Of a DNA stretch of 64,000 bases, positions 1 through 8,777 are shown in pieces. The first letter of the stretch is position 1, and every line of letters starts with the position of its first letter. A program made the translations under genes and the position numbers. Source of the stretch: Gemmobacter caeni (GTDB lineage: Bacteria > Pseudomonadota > Alphaproteobacteria > Rhodobacterales > Rhodobacteraceae). The notes under the pieces were generated by a model. The model saw nothing but the letters and a program-made list of their open reading frames with translations, was not told the origin of the DNA and did no database searches. Where the stretch lies: contig NZ_QBKP01000001.1 in the NCBI RefSeq assembly GCF_003054195.1, forward strand, positions 124,001 to 188,000, read 5' to 3'.

Positions 1-1
1 T

Positions 2-28
2 TCGATGGCCATGAGGCTCTCCATGTGA
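2..28 (+). CDS. possible 3' end of an upstream gene (partial)
   Basis: Forward frame 2 runs from the window edge to a TGA at 26-28, and a GC-rich hairpin with a T-run starts four bases later, as expected for the tail of a rightward gene. Only eight codons are visible, so no product can be named. Alternatively, the reverse strand offers an ATG at 12 preceded by GGAGAG, which would be the first codons of a leftward gene leaving the window. The terminator makes the forward reading somewhat more likely. Confidence 0.2.
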   Translation, partial: SMAMRLSM

Positions 29-31
29 ATA

Positions 32-62
32 GGCGCGGGATGTGGCCCCCCGCGCCGGTTTT
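32..62 (+). terminator. rho-independent terminator-like hairpin
   Basis: Arms GGCGCGGG (32-39) and CCCGCGCC (49-56) pair perfectly around a nine-base loop and are followed by GG and TTTT (59-62). It would end a rightward transcript entering from outside the window. Confidence 0.5.
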
Positions 63-110
63 GTGGGCGCCTCCTACCATGCGACGGCGATGTTGAAAAG
101 CCCGTGACGC

Positions 111-185
111 ATGCGCGTCGCTTCCTGCCCGGTCTGCGGCGGAAGCTGCGACAAAGCGGTGCATTGCGATATCACACTCTTTTAG
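111..185 (+). CDS. possible 24-codon cysteine-rich small ORF
   Basis: An ATG at 111 opens a 24-codon frame with four cysteines, including a CPVCGGSC segment resembling a zinc knuckle, and closes with TAG at 183-185, just before the ribosome binding region of the next gene. There is no convincing Shine-Dalgarno sequence upstream. It could be a leader peptide or chance; I recognise no family. Confidence 0.15.
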   Translation: MRVASCPVCGGSCDKAVHCDITLF

Positions 186-218
186 TAAGGATATCTGCAA
201 GCAAACGGAGCTTCCGCC

Positions 219-488
219 ATGCGCTTCTGCGCCACCGCCCTTTTCGCCCTTCTGGCCACCCCGCTGGCCGCCGATCCCTTCGTGATGACCTATGAAGCCT
301 TCGAGCAGGCGGTGCCGCATATCGACCTGCCCGCCTGCCCCGTGGATCTGGACGGGCCGGGCCGGTTCTGCCGCCTGACCACCCATAATGACGCGCTGAA
401 TGTCTTCGTCTTTTCCGAAGATGGCGACCAGCCGCTTGTCGCGCTGAAAAGCTGGCCTGCCGATCTGCTGGCCGGTTTGATGGATTAG
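219..488 (+). CDS. small exported protein of unknown function (89 aa)
   Basis: The product starts with a signal peptide: positive Arg2, hydrophobic run ATALFALLATPLA, likely cleavage near Ala17-Ala18. The mature part of about 70 residues has two cysteines (in LPACPVDL and GRFCRLT) that could form a disulphide in the periplasm. CGGAG lies seven bases before the ATG, supporting the start. It stands alone ahead of the ABC-F gene, 45 bases away. I recognise no named domain. The signal peptide and reading frame are clear; the role is unknown. Confidence 0.7.
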   Translation: MRFCATALFALLATPLAADPFVMTYEAFEQAVPHIDLPACPVDLDGPGRFCRLTTHNDALNVFVFSEDGDQPLVALKSWPADLLAGLMD

Positions 489-533
489 CGGCGCATTGCC
501 GTTCCCGGCCCAAGCTGTTAGGGGCTTGGCACC

Positions 534-2387
534 ATGCTTCGGATATCAGACATCACCTATTCTGTCGAAGGCCGCCCTCTGTTCGAGGGCGCTTCGGCCA
601 CCATTCCGACCGGCCACAAGGTTGGCCTCGTAGGGCGGAACGGCGCGGGCAAGACCACGCTGTTCCGGCTGATCCGGGGCGAACTGGCGCAGGAAACCGG
701 CGAAATTGCCCTGCCCGCCCGCGCCCGTATCGGGGGCGTCGCGCAAGAGGTGCCTTCGTCCTCCACCTCGCTGCTGGAGACGGTGCTTCAGGCCGATACC
801 GAGCGCAGCGCCCTGCTGGCCGAGGCCGATACCGCCACCGACCCGCATCGCATCGCGGAAATCCAGACCCGTCTGGCCGATATTGATGCCTGGAGCGCGG
901 AGGGCCGTGCCTCGGCCATCCTGCGCGGGCTTGGCTTTGACGCCGAGGCGCAATTGCGCCCCTGCTCCGATTTCTCGGGCGGCTGGCGAATGCGGGTGGC
1001 GCTGGCGGGCGTGCTGTTCGCGCAGCCTGATTACCTGCTGCTGGACGAACCGACCAACTATCTGGATCTGGAGGGCGCGCTGTGGCTGGAGAATTATCTT
1101 CAGAAATACCCCCACACCGTCATCATCATCAGCCACGACCGCGGGCTTCTGAACCGGGCGGTGCAGGGTATCCTGCATCTCGATAACCGGAAGCTCACCT
1201 ATTGGCAGGGCGGCTATGACCAGTTCGCCCGTCAGGCCGCCGAACGCCGTGCGGTTCAGGCGGCCGAGGCCAAGAAGGTCGAGGCGCGGCGGGCACATCT
1301 GCAAAGCTTCGTGGATCGGTTCAAGGCCAAGGCCTCGAAAGCCGTGCAGGCGCAAAGCCGGGTGAAGATGCTGGAAAAGCTGACCCCCATCACGCCGCCG
1401 GAAGAGGCGCGCAAGATGGTCTTCACCTTCCCCGAGCCGGAAGAACTGTCGCCTCCCATCATCAATATGGAAGGCGCAAGCGTCGGCTACGGCGGCAAGG
1501 CCATCCTGCGCCACCTGTCGTTGCGCATCGACCAGGACGACCGCATCGCGCTTCTGGGCCGCAACGGCGAGGGTAAATCCACGCTGTCGAAACTGCTGGC
1601 GGGCAAGCTGCCGGTCATGGGCGGTGAACTGCACCGCCATGGCAAGCTGCGCATCGGCTTTTTCGCGCAGCATCAGGTGGAAGAGCTGCATATCGACGAA
1701 ACGCCCCTGCAACATGTGCAGCGGCTGCGCCCCGAGGAACATCAGGCCCGGTTGCGCGCGCGTCTGGCGGGCTTCGGGCTGATGGCGGAACAGGCGGAAA
1801 CTGTGGTCGGGCGGCTGTCCGGCGGGCAGAAGGCGCGGCTGTCTCTGTTGCTGGCCACCATTGACGCTCCGCATCTGCTGATCCTTGACGAACCGACCAA
1901 CCACCTGGACATCGAAAGCCGCGAGGCACTGGTCGAGGCGCTGACCGAATATCGCGGCGCGGTGATCCTCGTCAGCCACGACATGCACCTTCTGAGCCTT
2001 GTCGCCGACCGGCTGTGGCTGGTGAAGGCGGGCGCGGTCACGCCCTACGACAAGGATCTGGAAAGCTACCGCGCCGAATTGCTGGCCGGGGACGAGCCCG
2101 CGAAACCGGCGGCGAAGCCTGCGGAAAAGCCGAAACGCGCCAGCCGTGATGAAATCCTGCTGCTGCGGGCCGAGGTCCGCAAATGCGAGGAACGTCTGGG
2201 CAAGCTGAACGACATGCGCGACAAGCTCGCCGCCAAGCTGGCCGACCCCGAATTGTACGAGGACAGCCGCAAGGGCGATCTGGCGGTCTGGAACAAGAAA
2301 TACGCCGAGGTGATGGAGGCGCTGGACCGCGCCGAGGCGCTGTGGCTGGACGCGCAGGAGGCGCTGGAAACGACCGGGGCGGGCTGA
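534..2387 (+). CDS. ABC-F family ATPase (Uup/YheS-type)
   Basis: Soluble protein with two ATP-binding cassettes in one chain and no membrane segments, the hallmark of ABC-F proteins that act on ribosomes. The first cassette has Walker A GRNGAGKTT near residue 36 and signature FSGGWRMRVA; the second has GRNGEGKST and LSGGQKARLS. Both have Walker B LLDEPTN or ILDEPTN. A charged linker (about residues 225-280) joins them and a coiled-coil, Lys/Glu-rich tail follows after about residue 530. The 617-residue length is normal. ABC-F members modulate translation or protect ribosomes; which subfamily this belongs to cannot be settled by eye. Confidence 0.93.
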   Translation: MLRISDITYSVEGRPLFEGASATIPTGHKVGLVGRNGAGKTTLFRLIRGELAQETGEIALPARARIGGVAQEVPSSSTSLLETVLQADTERSALLAEADTATDPHRIAEIQTRLADIDAWSAEGRASAILRGLGFDAEAQLRPCSDFSGGWRMRVALAGVLFAQPDYLLLDEPTNYLDLEGALWLENYLQKYPHTVIIISHDRGLLNRAVQGILHLDNRKLTYWQGGYDQFARQAAERRAVQAAEAKKVEARRAHLQSFVDRFKAKASKAVQAQSRVKMLEKLTPITPPEEARKMVFTFPEPEELSPPIINMEGASVGYGGKAILRHLSLRIDQDDRIALLGRNGEGKSTLSKLLAGKLPVMGGELHRHGKLRIGFFAQHQVEELHIDETPLQHVQRLRPEEHQARLRARLAGFGLMAEQAETVVGRLSGGQKARLSLLLATIDAPHLLILDEPTNHLDIESREALVEALTEYRGAVILVSHDMHLLSLVADRLWLVKAGAVTPYDKDLESYRAELLAGDEPAKPAAKPAEKPKRASRDEILLLRAEVRKCEERLGKLNDMRDKLAAKLADPELYEDSRKGDLAVWNKKYAEVMEALDRAEALWLDAQEALETTGAG

Positions 2388-2515
2388 AGCCCCGCCCCTC
2401 GGCGCATGGGTGAACGCGAGCCCTGCATGGGCGCACAGTTTGCCCGGTTGTGCCGCCAAGCCTTTGGGCACACATACTTGCTGCAACCGCATCATAGTTC
2501 GGAAGAGGCAAGACG

Positions 2516-3136
2516 ATGACCAACGCAACCCTGCAAACCCTGAAAAAACGCCGCACGCAATATGCGCTGGGCAAGAAGCTGCCGCTCTCGAACGAGGCCG
2601 TCGAGGCGCTGATCAAGGAGGCCGTGCGGCTTTCGCCCTCGTCCTTCAACTCGCAAAGCTCGCGCGCCGTGATCCTGTTCGGCGAAGCCTCGGAACGGTT
2701 CTGGGAAATCACCACCGAAGCCCTGCGCGCCATCGTCCCGGCCGAGGCTTTCGGCCCGACGGAAGGCAAGATGAAAGCCTTCGCCGCCGGTGCGGGCACC
2801 GTGCTGTTCTATGAAGACCAGGCCACCGTGAAGGGCCTGCAAGAGCAGTTCCCGCTTTACGCCGATGCCTTCCCCGGCTTCTCGGAGCATTCGGCGGGCA
2901 TGGCGCAACTGGCGGTCTGGAACGTTCTGGCAGATGCCGGTATCGGCGCGAGCCTTCAGCACTACAACCCGGTTGTCGATGCGGCCGTCGCGAAAGAGTT
3001 CGACATCCCGTCCAGCTGGAAGCTGCGCGCGCAGATGCCGTTCGGCTCGCACGAGGGCGGGTTCGGTGACAAGACCTTCATCGAGGATGACAACCGCTTC
3101 CGCACCTTCGACAGCCTGGCCGTCGCCGCCGAATGA
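2516..3136 (+). CDS. nitroreductase family protein
   Basis: A 206-residue FMN-dependent nitroreductase-like oxidoreductase, similar in length and pattern to the YdgI/Frp-like branch. The N-terminus has the family opening (LKKRRTQYALG, then LSPSSFNSQSSRAVIL, the phosphate-binding stretch), and the C-terminal half has GMAQLAVWNVLADAGIGASLQHYNP. It probably uses NAD(P)H to reduce nitro compounds or quinones in the cytoplasm. GGAAGAGG lies upstream of the ATG. It is monocistronic with a hairpin at 3144-3166. The natural substrate is unknown. Confidence 0.88.
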   Translation: MTNATLQTLKKRRTQYALGKKLPLSNEAVEALIKEAVRLSPSSFNSQSSRAVILFGEASERFWEITTEALRAIVPAEAFGPTEGKMKAFAAGAGTVLFYEDQATVKGLQEQFPLYADAFPGFSEHSAGMAQLAVWNVLADAGIGASLQHYNPVVDAAVAKEFDIPSSWKLRAQMPFGSHEGGFGDKTFIEDDNRFRTFDSLAVAAE

Positions 3137-3143
3137 TCGCAGC

Positions 3144-3166
3144 GGGGCGCCCGCCACGGGCGCCCC
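3144..3166 (+). terminator. hairpin after nitroreductase gene
   Basis: Ten-base arms GGGGCGCCCG (3144-3153) and CGGGCGCCCC (3157-3166) with a three-base loop, starting seven bases after the stop codon. There is no T-run, so it may be a stability hairpin or weak terminator. Confidence 0.5.
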
Positions 3167-3219
3167 ATTGCCTTGCGCCCCGATCCGGTCCACCATGCGC
3201 CGCGCGCACAGGGCAGGAC

Positions 3220-3837
3220 ATGATCGACACCGCTTTTCTGATTACCGCTTTTGCCACCCTGTTCGTGGTGATCGACCCGCCGGGTCTGGTGCCGCTGTTC
3301 ATTGCGCTGACCCGCGGCATGGATGTCGAACGCCGCCGGTCCATGGCGCTGCGGGCCTGCATCATCGCCACCATTCTGCTGACGGCCTTCGCGCTGATGG
3401 GCGAGGCGCTGCTGGGATTCATCGGCATTTCCATGCCCGCCTTTCGCATCGCGGGCGGTATCCTTCTGTTCCTGACCGCGCTGGACATGCTGTTCGAACG
3501 CCGCACCCAGCGACGCGAGGGGCAACAGGCGGACCCTGACCATGATCCTTCGGTCTTTCCGCTGGCCACGCCGCTGATCGCCGGGCCGGGCGCCATCGCC
3601 ACGATGATTCTGCTGATGGGGCAATCGGGTGGTGGCTGGCTGGGGGCGGCGCAGGTGCTGGGTCTGCTTCTGGCGATGATGGTGGCCACCTTCCTGTTCC
3701 TGCTGGCCGCCCCGCCCATCGAACGCGCGCTGGGCCGCACCGGAACCGTGGTCATCACCCGGCTTCTGGGCATGTTGCTGGCGGCGCTGTCCGTCCAGTT
3801 CGTCATCGACGGGGTGCGCGGCACCGGGCTGATCTGA
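3220..3837 (+). CDS. MarC family integral membrane protein
   Basis: A 205-residue polytopic inner-membrane protein with about six hydrophobic segments. Family marks are the opening LITAFATLFVVIDPPGLVPLFIALT and the central FPLATPLIAGPGAIATMILLMG. The reading frame is open from 3133, but the ATG at 3220 places the first membrane segment at the N-terminus as in relatives, and the 29 extra residues look unlike protein. Despite the name (multiple antibiotic resistance locus), the physiological function of MarC/YhgN proteins is unknown. Confidence 0.88.
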   Translation: MIDTAFLITAFATLFVVIDPPGLVPLFIALTRGMDVERRRSMALRACIIATILLTAFALMGEALLGFIGISMPAFRIAGGILLFLTALDMLFERRTQRREGQQADPDHDPSVFPLATPLIAGPGAIATMILLMGQSGGGWLGAAQVLGLLLAMMVATFLFLLAAPPIERALGRTGTVVITRLLGMLLAALSVQFVIDGVRGTGLI

Positions 3838-3895
3838 CGCCGCGCCCTTGCACCCTGCCCGCCTACGCCCCAGATCGGGGGCAAAGGAGACCCCG

Positions 3896-4468
3896 ATGGA
3901 CGGCGACATGACCGCGCGCATTCTCTACCTCAGCCTGCTGGTGGCCGCTGTCGGCGGCTGGGCCATGGCGGAATATCGCGGCAAGCTGGGCGCTGGTCTG
4001 CGCACGCTGATGGCCTGGGGCATGATCATCGTCGGGCTGATGGCGGGATATGGTCTCTGGACCGACATGCGCAGCAACATCCTGCCCATGCAGCAGGTGG
4101 AGGGCCAGAGCATCCACATCCCCCGCGCCGCAGACGGGCATTTCTACCTGACGCTGGAGATAGAGGGCCGCAGCATTCCCTTCATGGTCGACACCGGCGC
4201 CACCAACATCGTGCTGTCGGCGCGCGATGCGGCACGGCTTGGCGTGACGACCGAGGGTCTTGTCTACATGGGTGAGGCCAATACCGCCAATGGCACCGTG
4301 CGCACTGCGCGGGTCTGGCTGAAGGATGTGCAGCTTGGCCCCTTCCATGACGACAGCGTCACCGCCTATGTGACCGATGGCGCAATGGATGGCTCGCTTC
4401 TGGGAATGGATTACCTGCGCCGCTACCGGATGGAGATTGACGGCGACCAGATGATCCTCAGCCGGTAG
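3896..4468 (+). CDS. retropepsin-like aspartic protease, membrane-anchored
   Basis: Two hydrophobic segments (about residues 8-22 and 33-52) precede a soluble domain with FMVDTGATNIVLSARDAARL, the DTGA active-site motif of clan AA single-domain aspartic proteases, and a later GSLLGMDYL motif typical of these folds. It probably acts as a dimer on the periplasmic side. The ATG at 3896 follows AAAGGAGA; an open frame from 3848 adds 16 implausible residues. Its 3' end overlaps the opposite-strand holC by 11 bases. Family membership is clear; the substrate is not known. Confidence 0.85.
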   Translation: MDGDMTARILYLSLLVAAVGGWAMAEYRGKLGAGLRTLMAWGMIIVGLMAGYGLWTDMRSNILPMQQVEGQSIHIPRAADGHFYLTLEIEGRSIPFMVDTGATNIVLSARDAARLGVTTEGLVYMGEANTANGTVRTARVWLKDVQLGPFHDDSVTAYVTDGAMDGSLLGMDYLRRYRMEIDGDQMILSR

Positions 4469-4931
4469 CTTCCGCCAGCCGTTCGGTCTGCATGGCCCAG
4501 CGGCCGGATTCCTCGGACCAGTATTGCAGATGTGCCCCCTCGCCCGCGAGCCGCTTCCAGAGGCCCCGCGCCGCATTCACTGCGCCCTGATCCTGCCCGT
4601 CGAACAGAACCCAGACCCTTTCGAGCCCGGCCGCCTCGCCCGGTTGCGGCTCGGCCCCGTCAACCAGCATCAGCGCCCTTGCGTCATTGGCGACCGGGCC
4701 AAGGCCCAGCAGCAGCGGCTGCGCCGCCTCGCGCCCTGCGCCTTCAAGACCATGCGGCAGGAACCCGTCTTCCGGTTCCAGCCACAGCTTTTCGTCCAGC
4801 CATTCCAGCCGTCCACGATCGGTGCCGCGCAGCATCACCCGCCAGCCCTGACCCAGCGCCCGCCCCGCAAGCTGCGTCACCGTTTCCGGCACGCCGCTGC
4901 GGGTCAGGTGGTAGAACAGCACACGCGACAT
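4458..4931 (-). CDS. holC: DNA polymerase III subunit chi
   Basis: The 157-residue product starts VLFYHLTRSG and contains the HolC pattern: WLDEKLW, a run GFLPHGL, LMLVDGAEP and a central VWVLFDGQD. Chi links the clamp-loader complex to single-strand DNA binding protein during replication. It is the second gene of a pepA-holC unit, four bases after pepA, an arrangement found in many proteobacteria. Its stop codon lies inside the 3' end of the convergent protease gene. Confidence 0.92.
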   Translation of the reverse strand: MSRVLFYHLTRSGVPETVTQLAGRALGQGWRVMLRGTDRGRLEWLDEKLWLEPEDGFLPHGLEGAGREAAQPLLLGLGPVANDARALMLVDGAEPQPGEAAGLERVWVLFDGQDQGAVNAARGLWKRLAGEGAHLQYWSEESGRWAMQTERLAEATG

Positions 4932-4935
4932 GCGC

Positions 4936-6405
4936 TTACTTCTCGAACCTGTCGCGGATCATCCGGTTCAGTGCCGCCACGCCCCAGCCGGTCGCCCCCT
5001 TGGGCGCCAGTGCCGTATCGGCCTGCAACAGCGCCGTCCCGGCGATGTCGAGGTGAATCCACGGCGTTTCCGCCTTCACGAAGCGTTGCAGGAACTGCGC
5101 CGCGGTGATCGAGCCGCCATCGCGCCCGCCGATATTCTTCATATCCGCGATGCGCGATTTCAGCTTGGCGTCATAAGCGTCACCCATCGGCATGCGCCAC
5201 GCGCCCTCGCCCTCGGCTTTTGCCGCCTTCAGGAACTGTTCGCAGAAGGCATCGTTGTTCGAGAATACGCCGGTGTTTTCATGCCCCAGCGCCACGATGA
5301 TCGCCCCGGTCAGCGTGGCGAGGTCGATCACGCCGCAGGGGTTGAAACGTTCCTGCGCATACCACAGCACATCGGCCAGAACGAGCCGCCCCTCGGCATC
5401 GGTGTTGATGACCTCGATGGTGTCGCCCTTCATCGAGCGCACCACATCGCCCGGACGCTGCGCGCGCCCGTCGGGCATGTTTTCCACCAGCCCGACCAGA
5501 CCCACGACATTGGCCTTGGCCTTGCGCAGTGCCAGCGTCCGCATCACGCCCGCCACCACACCGGCGCCGCCCATGTCCATCGTCATTTCTTCCATACCGC
5601 CCGCGGGCTTGATGGAAATGCCGCCGGTATCGAACACCACCCCCTTGCCGACCAGCGCCAGCGGGGCCTCGTCCTTCGCGCCGCCGCGCCAGTGCATGAC
5701 GACGACCTTGGACGGGCTTTCCGAGCCCTGCCCCACGCCCAGAAGCGCGCGCATGCCCAGTTTTGACAGATCCTCTTCCTCCAGGATCTCGACATCCAGA
5801 CCCAGTTCCTGCATCGCGGCCAGACGGGCGGCGAAATCATAGGTGGTCAGCACATTGGCCGGTTCGTTCACCAGATCGCGGGTGAAGAACACGCCTTCCG
5901 CCAGCGCGGCCAGCGGTGCCGCCTCGGCTGCCGCCGCCTCGGGGTTCGGCACCATCAGCGTCACCGGGCCAGGCGCTTTCGCCGTGCCGGTCTTGTGCGC
6001 GGTGAAGTCATAGGCCCGCAGCGCCAGCCCGAACGAGAGTTCCGCCAGATGGCGCCCGCCTTCGGCCAGAACCAGCGTCCCTGCCTCGGACAGCGCGCGG
6101 CCGATGGCGCCGCCCGCCTTGCGCGCCTGTGCCACATCGGCCTTGCGGTCCAGCTTCACCACCTGCACCGCCTCGGCCACCAGACCCGCGGGCCAGGCCA
6201 GAACCGTGCCCTCGCCCGCTTTCTGATCCACAAAGGCCGGCGCCGCCAGATAACGCGCCAGCGCGCCCTTCATCAGCCGGTCAAGCCGCCGCCCGGCTGC
6301 GCCCAGCTTGCCGCCCTCCTCCACCACCACGACAATAAGGCCCGTGGCCTTGGCCAGCGCTTCGGCATCGACGGGCTGGAACTGGATCGGAACGGGATGC
6401 GACAT
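4936..6405 (-). CDS. pepA: leucyl aminopeptidase (M17 family)
   Basis: A 489-residue cytosolic M17 aminopeptidase. The signature NTDAEGRLVLADVL, which carries metal ligands, is present, as are GKGVVFDTGGISIKPA (catalytic Lys and Asp) and DMGGAGVV. The enzyme removes N-terminal residues with two metal ions, normally as a hexamer. I start at 6405 (MSHPVPIQF) because GGAGA lies seven bases upstream; starts at 6411 and 6438 are also open. It is the first gene of the pepA-holC unit and is divergent from lptF across about 160 bases. Confidence 0.93.
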   Translation of the reverse strand: MSHPVPIQFQPVDAEALAKATGLIVVVVEEGGKLGAAGRRLDRLMKGALARYLAAPAFVDQKAGEGTVLAWPAGLVAEAVQVVKLDRKADVAQARKAGGAIGRALSEAGTLVLAEGGRHLAELSFGLALRAYDFTAHKTGTAKAPGPVTLMVPNPEAAAAEAAPLAALAEGVFFTRDLVNEPANVLTTYDFAARLAAMQELGLDVEILEEEDLSKLGMRALLGVGQGSESPSKVVVMHWRGGAKDEAPLALVGKGVVFDTGGISIKPAGGMEEMTMDMGGAGVVAGVMRTLALRKAKANVVGLVGLVENMPDGRAQRPGDVVRSMKGDTIEVINTDAEGRLVLADVLWYAQERFNPCGVIDLATLTGAIIVALGHENTGVFSNNDAFCEQFLKAAKAEGEGAWRMPMGDAYDAKLKSRIADMKNIGGRDGGSITAAQFLQRFVKAETPWIHLDIAGTALLQADTALAPKGATGWGVAALNRMIRDRFEK

Positions 6406-6564
6406 ATTCATTCTCCGGCTGTCGGTCTTGCCCGCCACCCTGAAACCGGGCAGGCTTTCGCCGCGAGGCTAGCCGCCCGCGCCGTCCTTGACCAGATAGC
6501 AGTTTTCCCCGCCGGGGATTTCGGCTAGCGTCGCGCCCGTTCCGGGGTTGAAGCGAGGGTCCGC

Positions 6565-7686
6565 GTGTCGAGATTCGACAGATATCTGCTGTCGCATTTG
6601 CTGGCGTTGTTCGGGTTCTTCTCGCTGGTGCTGGTTGCGATCTACTGGGTCAACCGGGCGGTGGGGCTGTTCGACGAGCTGATCGGCGACGGCCAGTCGG
6701 CGCTGGTCTTCCTTGAGTTTTCTCTGCTGACCCTGCCCAATGTCATCCGTCTGGTACTGCCGATTTCCGCATTTGCGGCAACTGTTTACGGCGTGAATCG
6801 CCTGATGGCCGACAGTGAGCTGATCGTGATGCAGGCCACCGGATTTTCCTCGTTCCGGCTTGCCCGGCCCGTTCTTTGGTTCGGGCTGATCGTCGCACTG
6901 ATGATGCTGGTTCTGATGCACGTTCTGGTGCCCGCCAGCCGCACCATGCTGGCCAGCCGGTCGGCGGAGATCGCGGAAAACGTGACCTCGCGCTATCTGT
7001 CAGATGGCGAGTTCATGCATCCGTCAAAGAATGTGACGCTGTTCATCCGCGAGATCACCGAGACCGGCGAATTGCGTGACCTGTTCATCGCCGATGATCG
7101 TGACCCGGCGGCGCGTGCCGTCTATACCGCCAGCCGCGCCCTGCTGGCGCGCAGCGATACCGGCCCCAAGCTGATCATGTTCGACGGTATGGTGCAGAAC
7201 CTGTCCGGCACCGAGCGTCTGTCAGTGACCCGGTTTCAGGATTTCACCTATGACCTTGGCCGGCTGATCGAAACCGGCGCCCTGCCGCATCGCGATGTCG
7301 AGGATCTCTCGACGCTTGACCTGCTGCGCGCCGATCCCGCGCTGCTGGCCGAAACCGGCGAAAGCCGCGCGGCTTTCCTCAGCGAGGCGCATGCGCGGTT
7401 TGCCATGCCCTTCCTGGGCACGGCGGCGGCCCTGCTGGGCTTTTCGGCGCTGCTTCTGGGGGGATTTTCACGCTTTGGCCTGTGGCGGCAGATCGGCATC
7501 GCCGTGGGGCTTCTGATCTTCGTGCAGCTGATCCACACCACCGCCATGTCGCAAAGCCTGCGCGACCCGATGGCTTGGCCGCTGGTCTATGCCGCGCCGC
7601 TGACCGGGCTTGCGATCTCGCTTTTCCTTCTGTGGTGGTCGCAACGCCCGCGCAGGCGGCCCAAACCGGCGGAGGCCACTACATGA
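6565..7686 (+). CDS. lptF: LPS export ABC transporter permease LptF
   Basis: A 373-residue inner-membrane permease with the LptF/LptG layout: hydrophobic segments near residues 10-30, 55-75 and 100-120, a long periplasmic beta-rich domain (about 135-265), then three more membrane segments. The start is GTG (MSRFDRYLL). With LptG and the LptB ATPase (not in this window) it extracts lipopolysaccharide from the inner membrane. It heads an operon with lptG, lptD and surA; its stop overlaps the lptG start as ATGA. Confidence 0.93.
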   Translation: MSRFDRYLLSHLLALFGFFSLVLVAIYWVNRAVGLFDELIGDGQSALVFLEFSLLTLPNVIRLVLPISAFAATVYGVNRLMADSELIVMQATGFSSFRLARPVLWFGLIVALMMLVLMHVLVPASRTMLASRSAEIAENVTSRYLSDGEFMHPSKNVTLFIREITETGELRDLFIADDRDPAARAVYTASRALLARSDTGPKLIMFDGMVQNLSGTERLSVTRFQDFTYDLGRLIETGALPHRDVEDLSTLDLLRADPALLAETGESRAAFLSEAHARFAMPFLGTAAALLGFSALLLGGFSRFGLWRQIGIAVGLLIFVQLIHTTAMSQSLRDPMAWPLVYAAPLTGLAISLFLLWWSQRPRRRPKPAEATT

Positions 7687-8777
7687 CGCTGAGCCTTTAT
7701 GTCGCGCGGCGCTTCCTGTGGATGTTCGTCCGGGTATTCCTGATCTTCTTCGGCATCCTCATGCTGATCGACATGCTGGAGCAGCTGCGCCGGTTTTCCG
7801 ACAAGGGCGCCGGTCTGGCGCAGGCGGCGCAACTGGCGCTGATGAATGTGCCGGACAGCCTTTACCGCATCCTGCCGCTCATCATGATCCTGTCCGCCAT
7901 CGCGCTGTTTCTGGGCCTTTCGCGGTCGTCGGAACTGGTGGTGGTGCGCGCGGCGGGCCGGTCGGGCTTGCGGTTCCTGATGGCGCCGGTCATCGTATCC
8001 CTGCTGATCGGTGCCTTTGCGGTTGCGGTGCTCAATCCGCTGGTGGCGGCGACGACCAAGGAATATGACGTGCTTTACGCACGCTATGCACGGGGAGCGG
8101 AACGGGTGCTGTCGGTATCGGACGAAGGGCTCTGGCTGCGTCAGGGCGGCGGCGGGTCGCAGACTGTGATCCATGCCGCCCGTGCCAGCGCCGATGGAAC
8201 CCGGCTGTTCGACGCGACCTTCCTGTCTTTCGACGCGACCGGCGTCCCGCGTGAGCGGGTCGAGGCCGCAGAGGCCCGGCTGGAACCCGGTGCCTGGGCG
8301 CTGACCGAGGCCCGGCGCTGGTCGCTGGATGCGGCCAACCCCCAGTCGGCGGTTGAAACCATGGCCAGTGGCACGTTCGCCTCGGATCTGACGGCGGCGG
8401 CCATCCGCGACAGTTTCGGCAGCCCCTCGGCCATTCCGGTCTGGGAACTGCCTTCCTATATCCGCGGGCTGGAACGCGCGGGCTTCACAGCGCGCAACCA
8501 TCAGGTCTGGTTCCAGATGCAACTGGCGCTGCCGCTCCTGATGACCGCCATGGTGCTGATCGCGGCGGGCTTCACCATGCGCCACGCGCGCTTCGGGCGC
8601 ACCGGCATGCTGGTGATGTTCGCCATTCTTGGCGGTTTCGCCATTTTCTTCCTGCGCAACTTCGCGCAGGTGCTGGGTGAGAACGGCCAGATCCCCGTGG
8701 CCATGGCCGCCTGGACGCCGCCGGTGACCGCGACGCTTTGCGCCATCGGGCTTTTGCTGCATCTGGAGGACGGCTGA
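7683..8777 (+). CDS. lptG: LPS export ABC transporter permease LptG
   Basis: Second permease of the LPS export complex, 364 residues, beginning MTLSLYVARRFLWMFVRVF. It has the same 3+3 membrane segments flanking a periplasmic domain as LptF. An open frame extends back to 7482, but the ATG at 7683 overlaps the lptF stop by four bases, the usual coupling for this pair, and leaves a normal length. Its own stop overlaps the lptD start (TGATG). It works with LptF and LptB to deliver LPS to the periplasmic bridge. Confidence 0.93.
   Translation: MTLSLYVARRFLWMFVRVFLIFFGILMLIDMLEQLRRFSDKGAGLAQAAQLALMNVPDSLYRILPLIMILSAIALFLGLSRSSELVVVRAAGRSGLRFLMAPVIVSLLIGAFAVAVLNPLVAATTKEYDVLYARYARGAERVLSVSDEGLWLRQGGGGSQTVIHAARASADGTRLFDATFLSFDATGVPRERVEAAEARLEPGAWALTEARRWSLDAANPQSAVETMASGTFASDLTAAAIRDSFGSPSAIPVWELPSYIRGLERAGFTARNHQVWFQMQLALPLLMTAMVLIAAGFTMRHARFGRTGMLVMFAILGGFAIFFLRNFAQVLGENGQIPVAMAAWTPPVTATLCAIGLLLHLEDG

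Noticed and set aside
546-2528. 660-codon reverse frame across the ABC-F gene
   Set aside because: Antisense to a gene with both Walker A and B motifs; no recognisable protein pattern.
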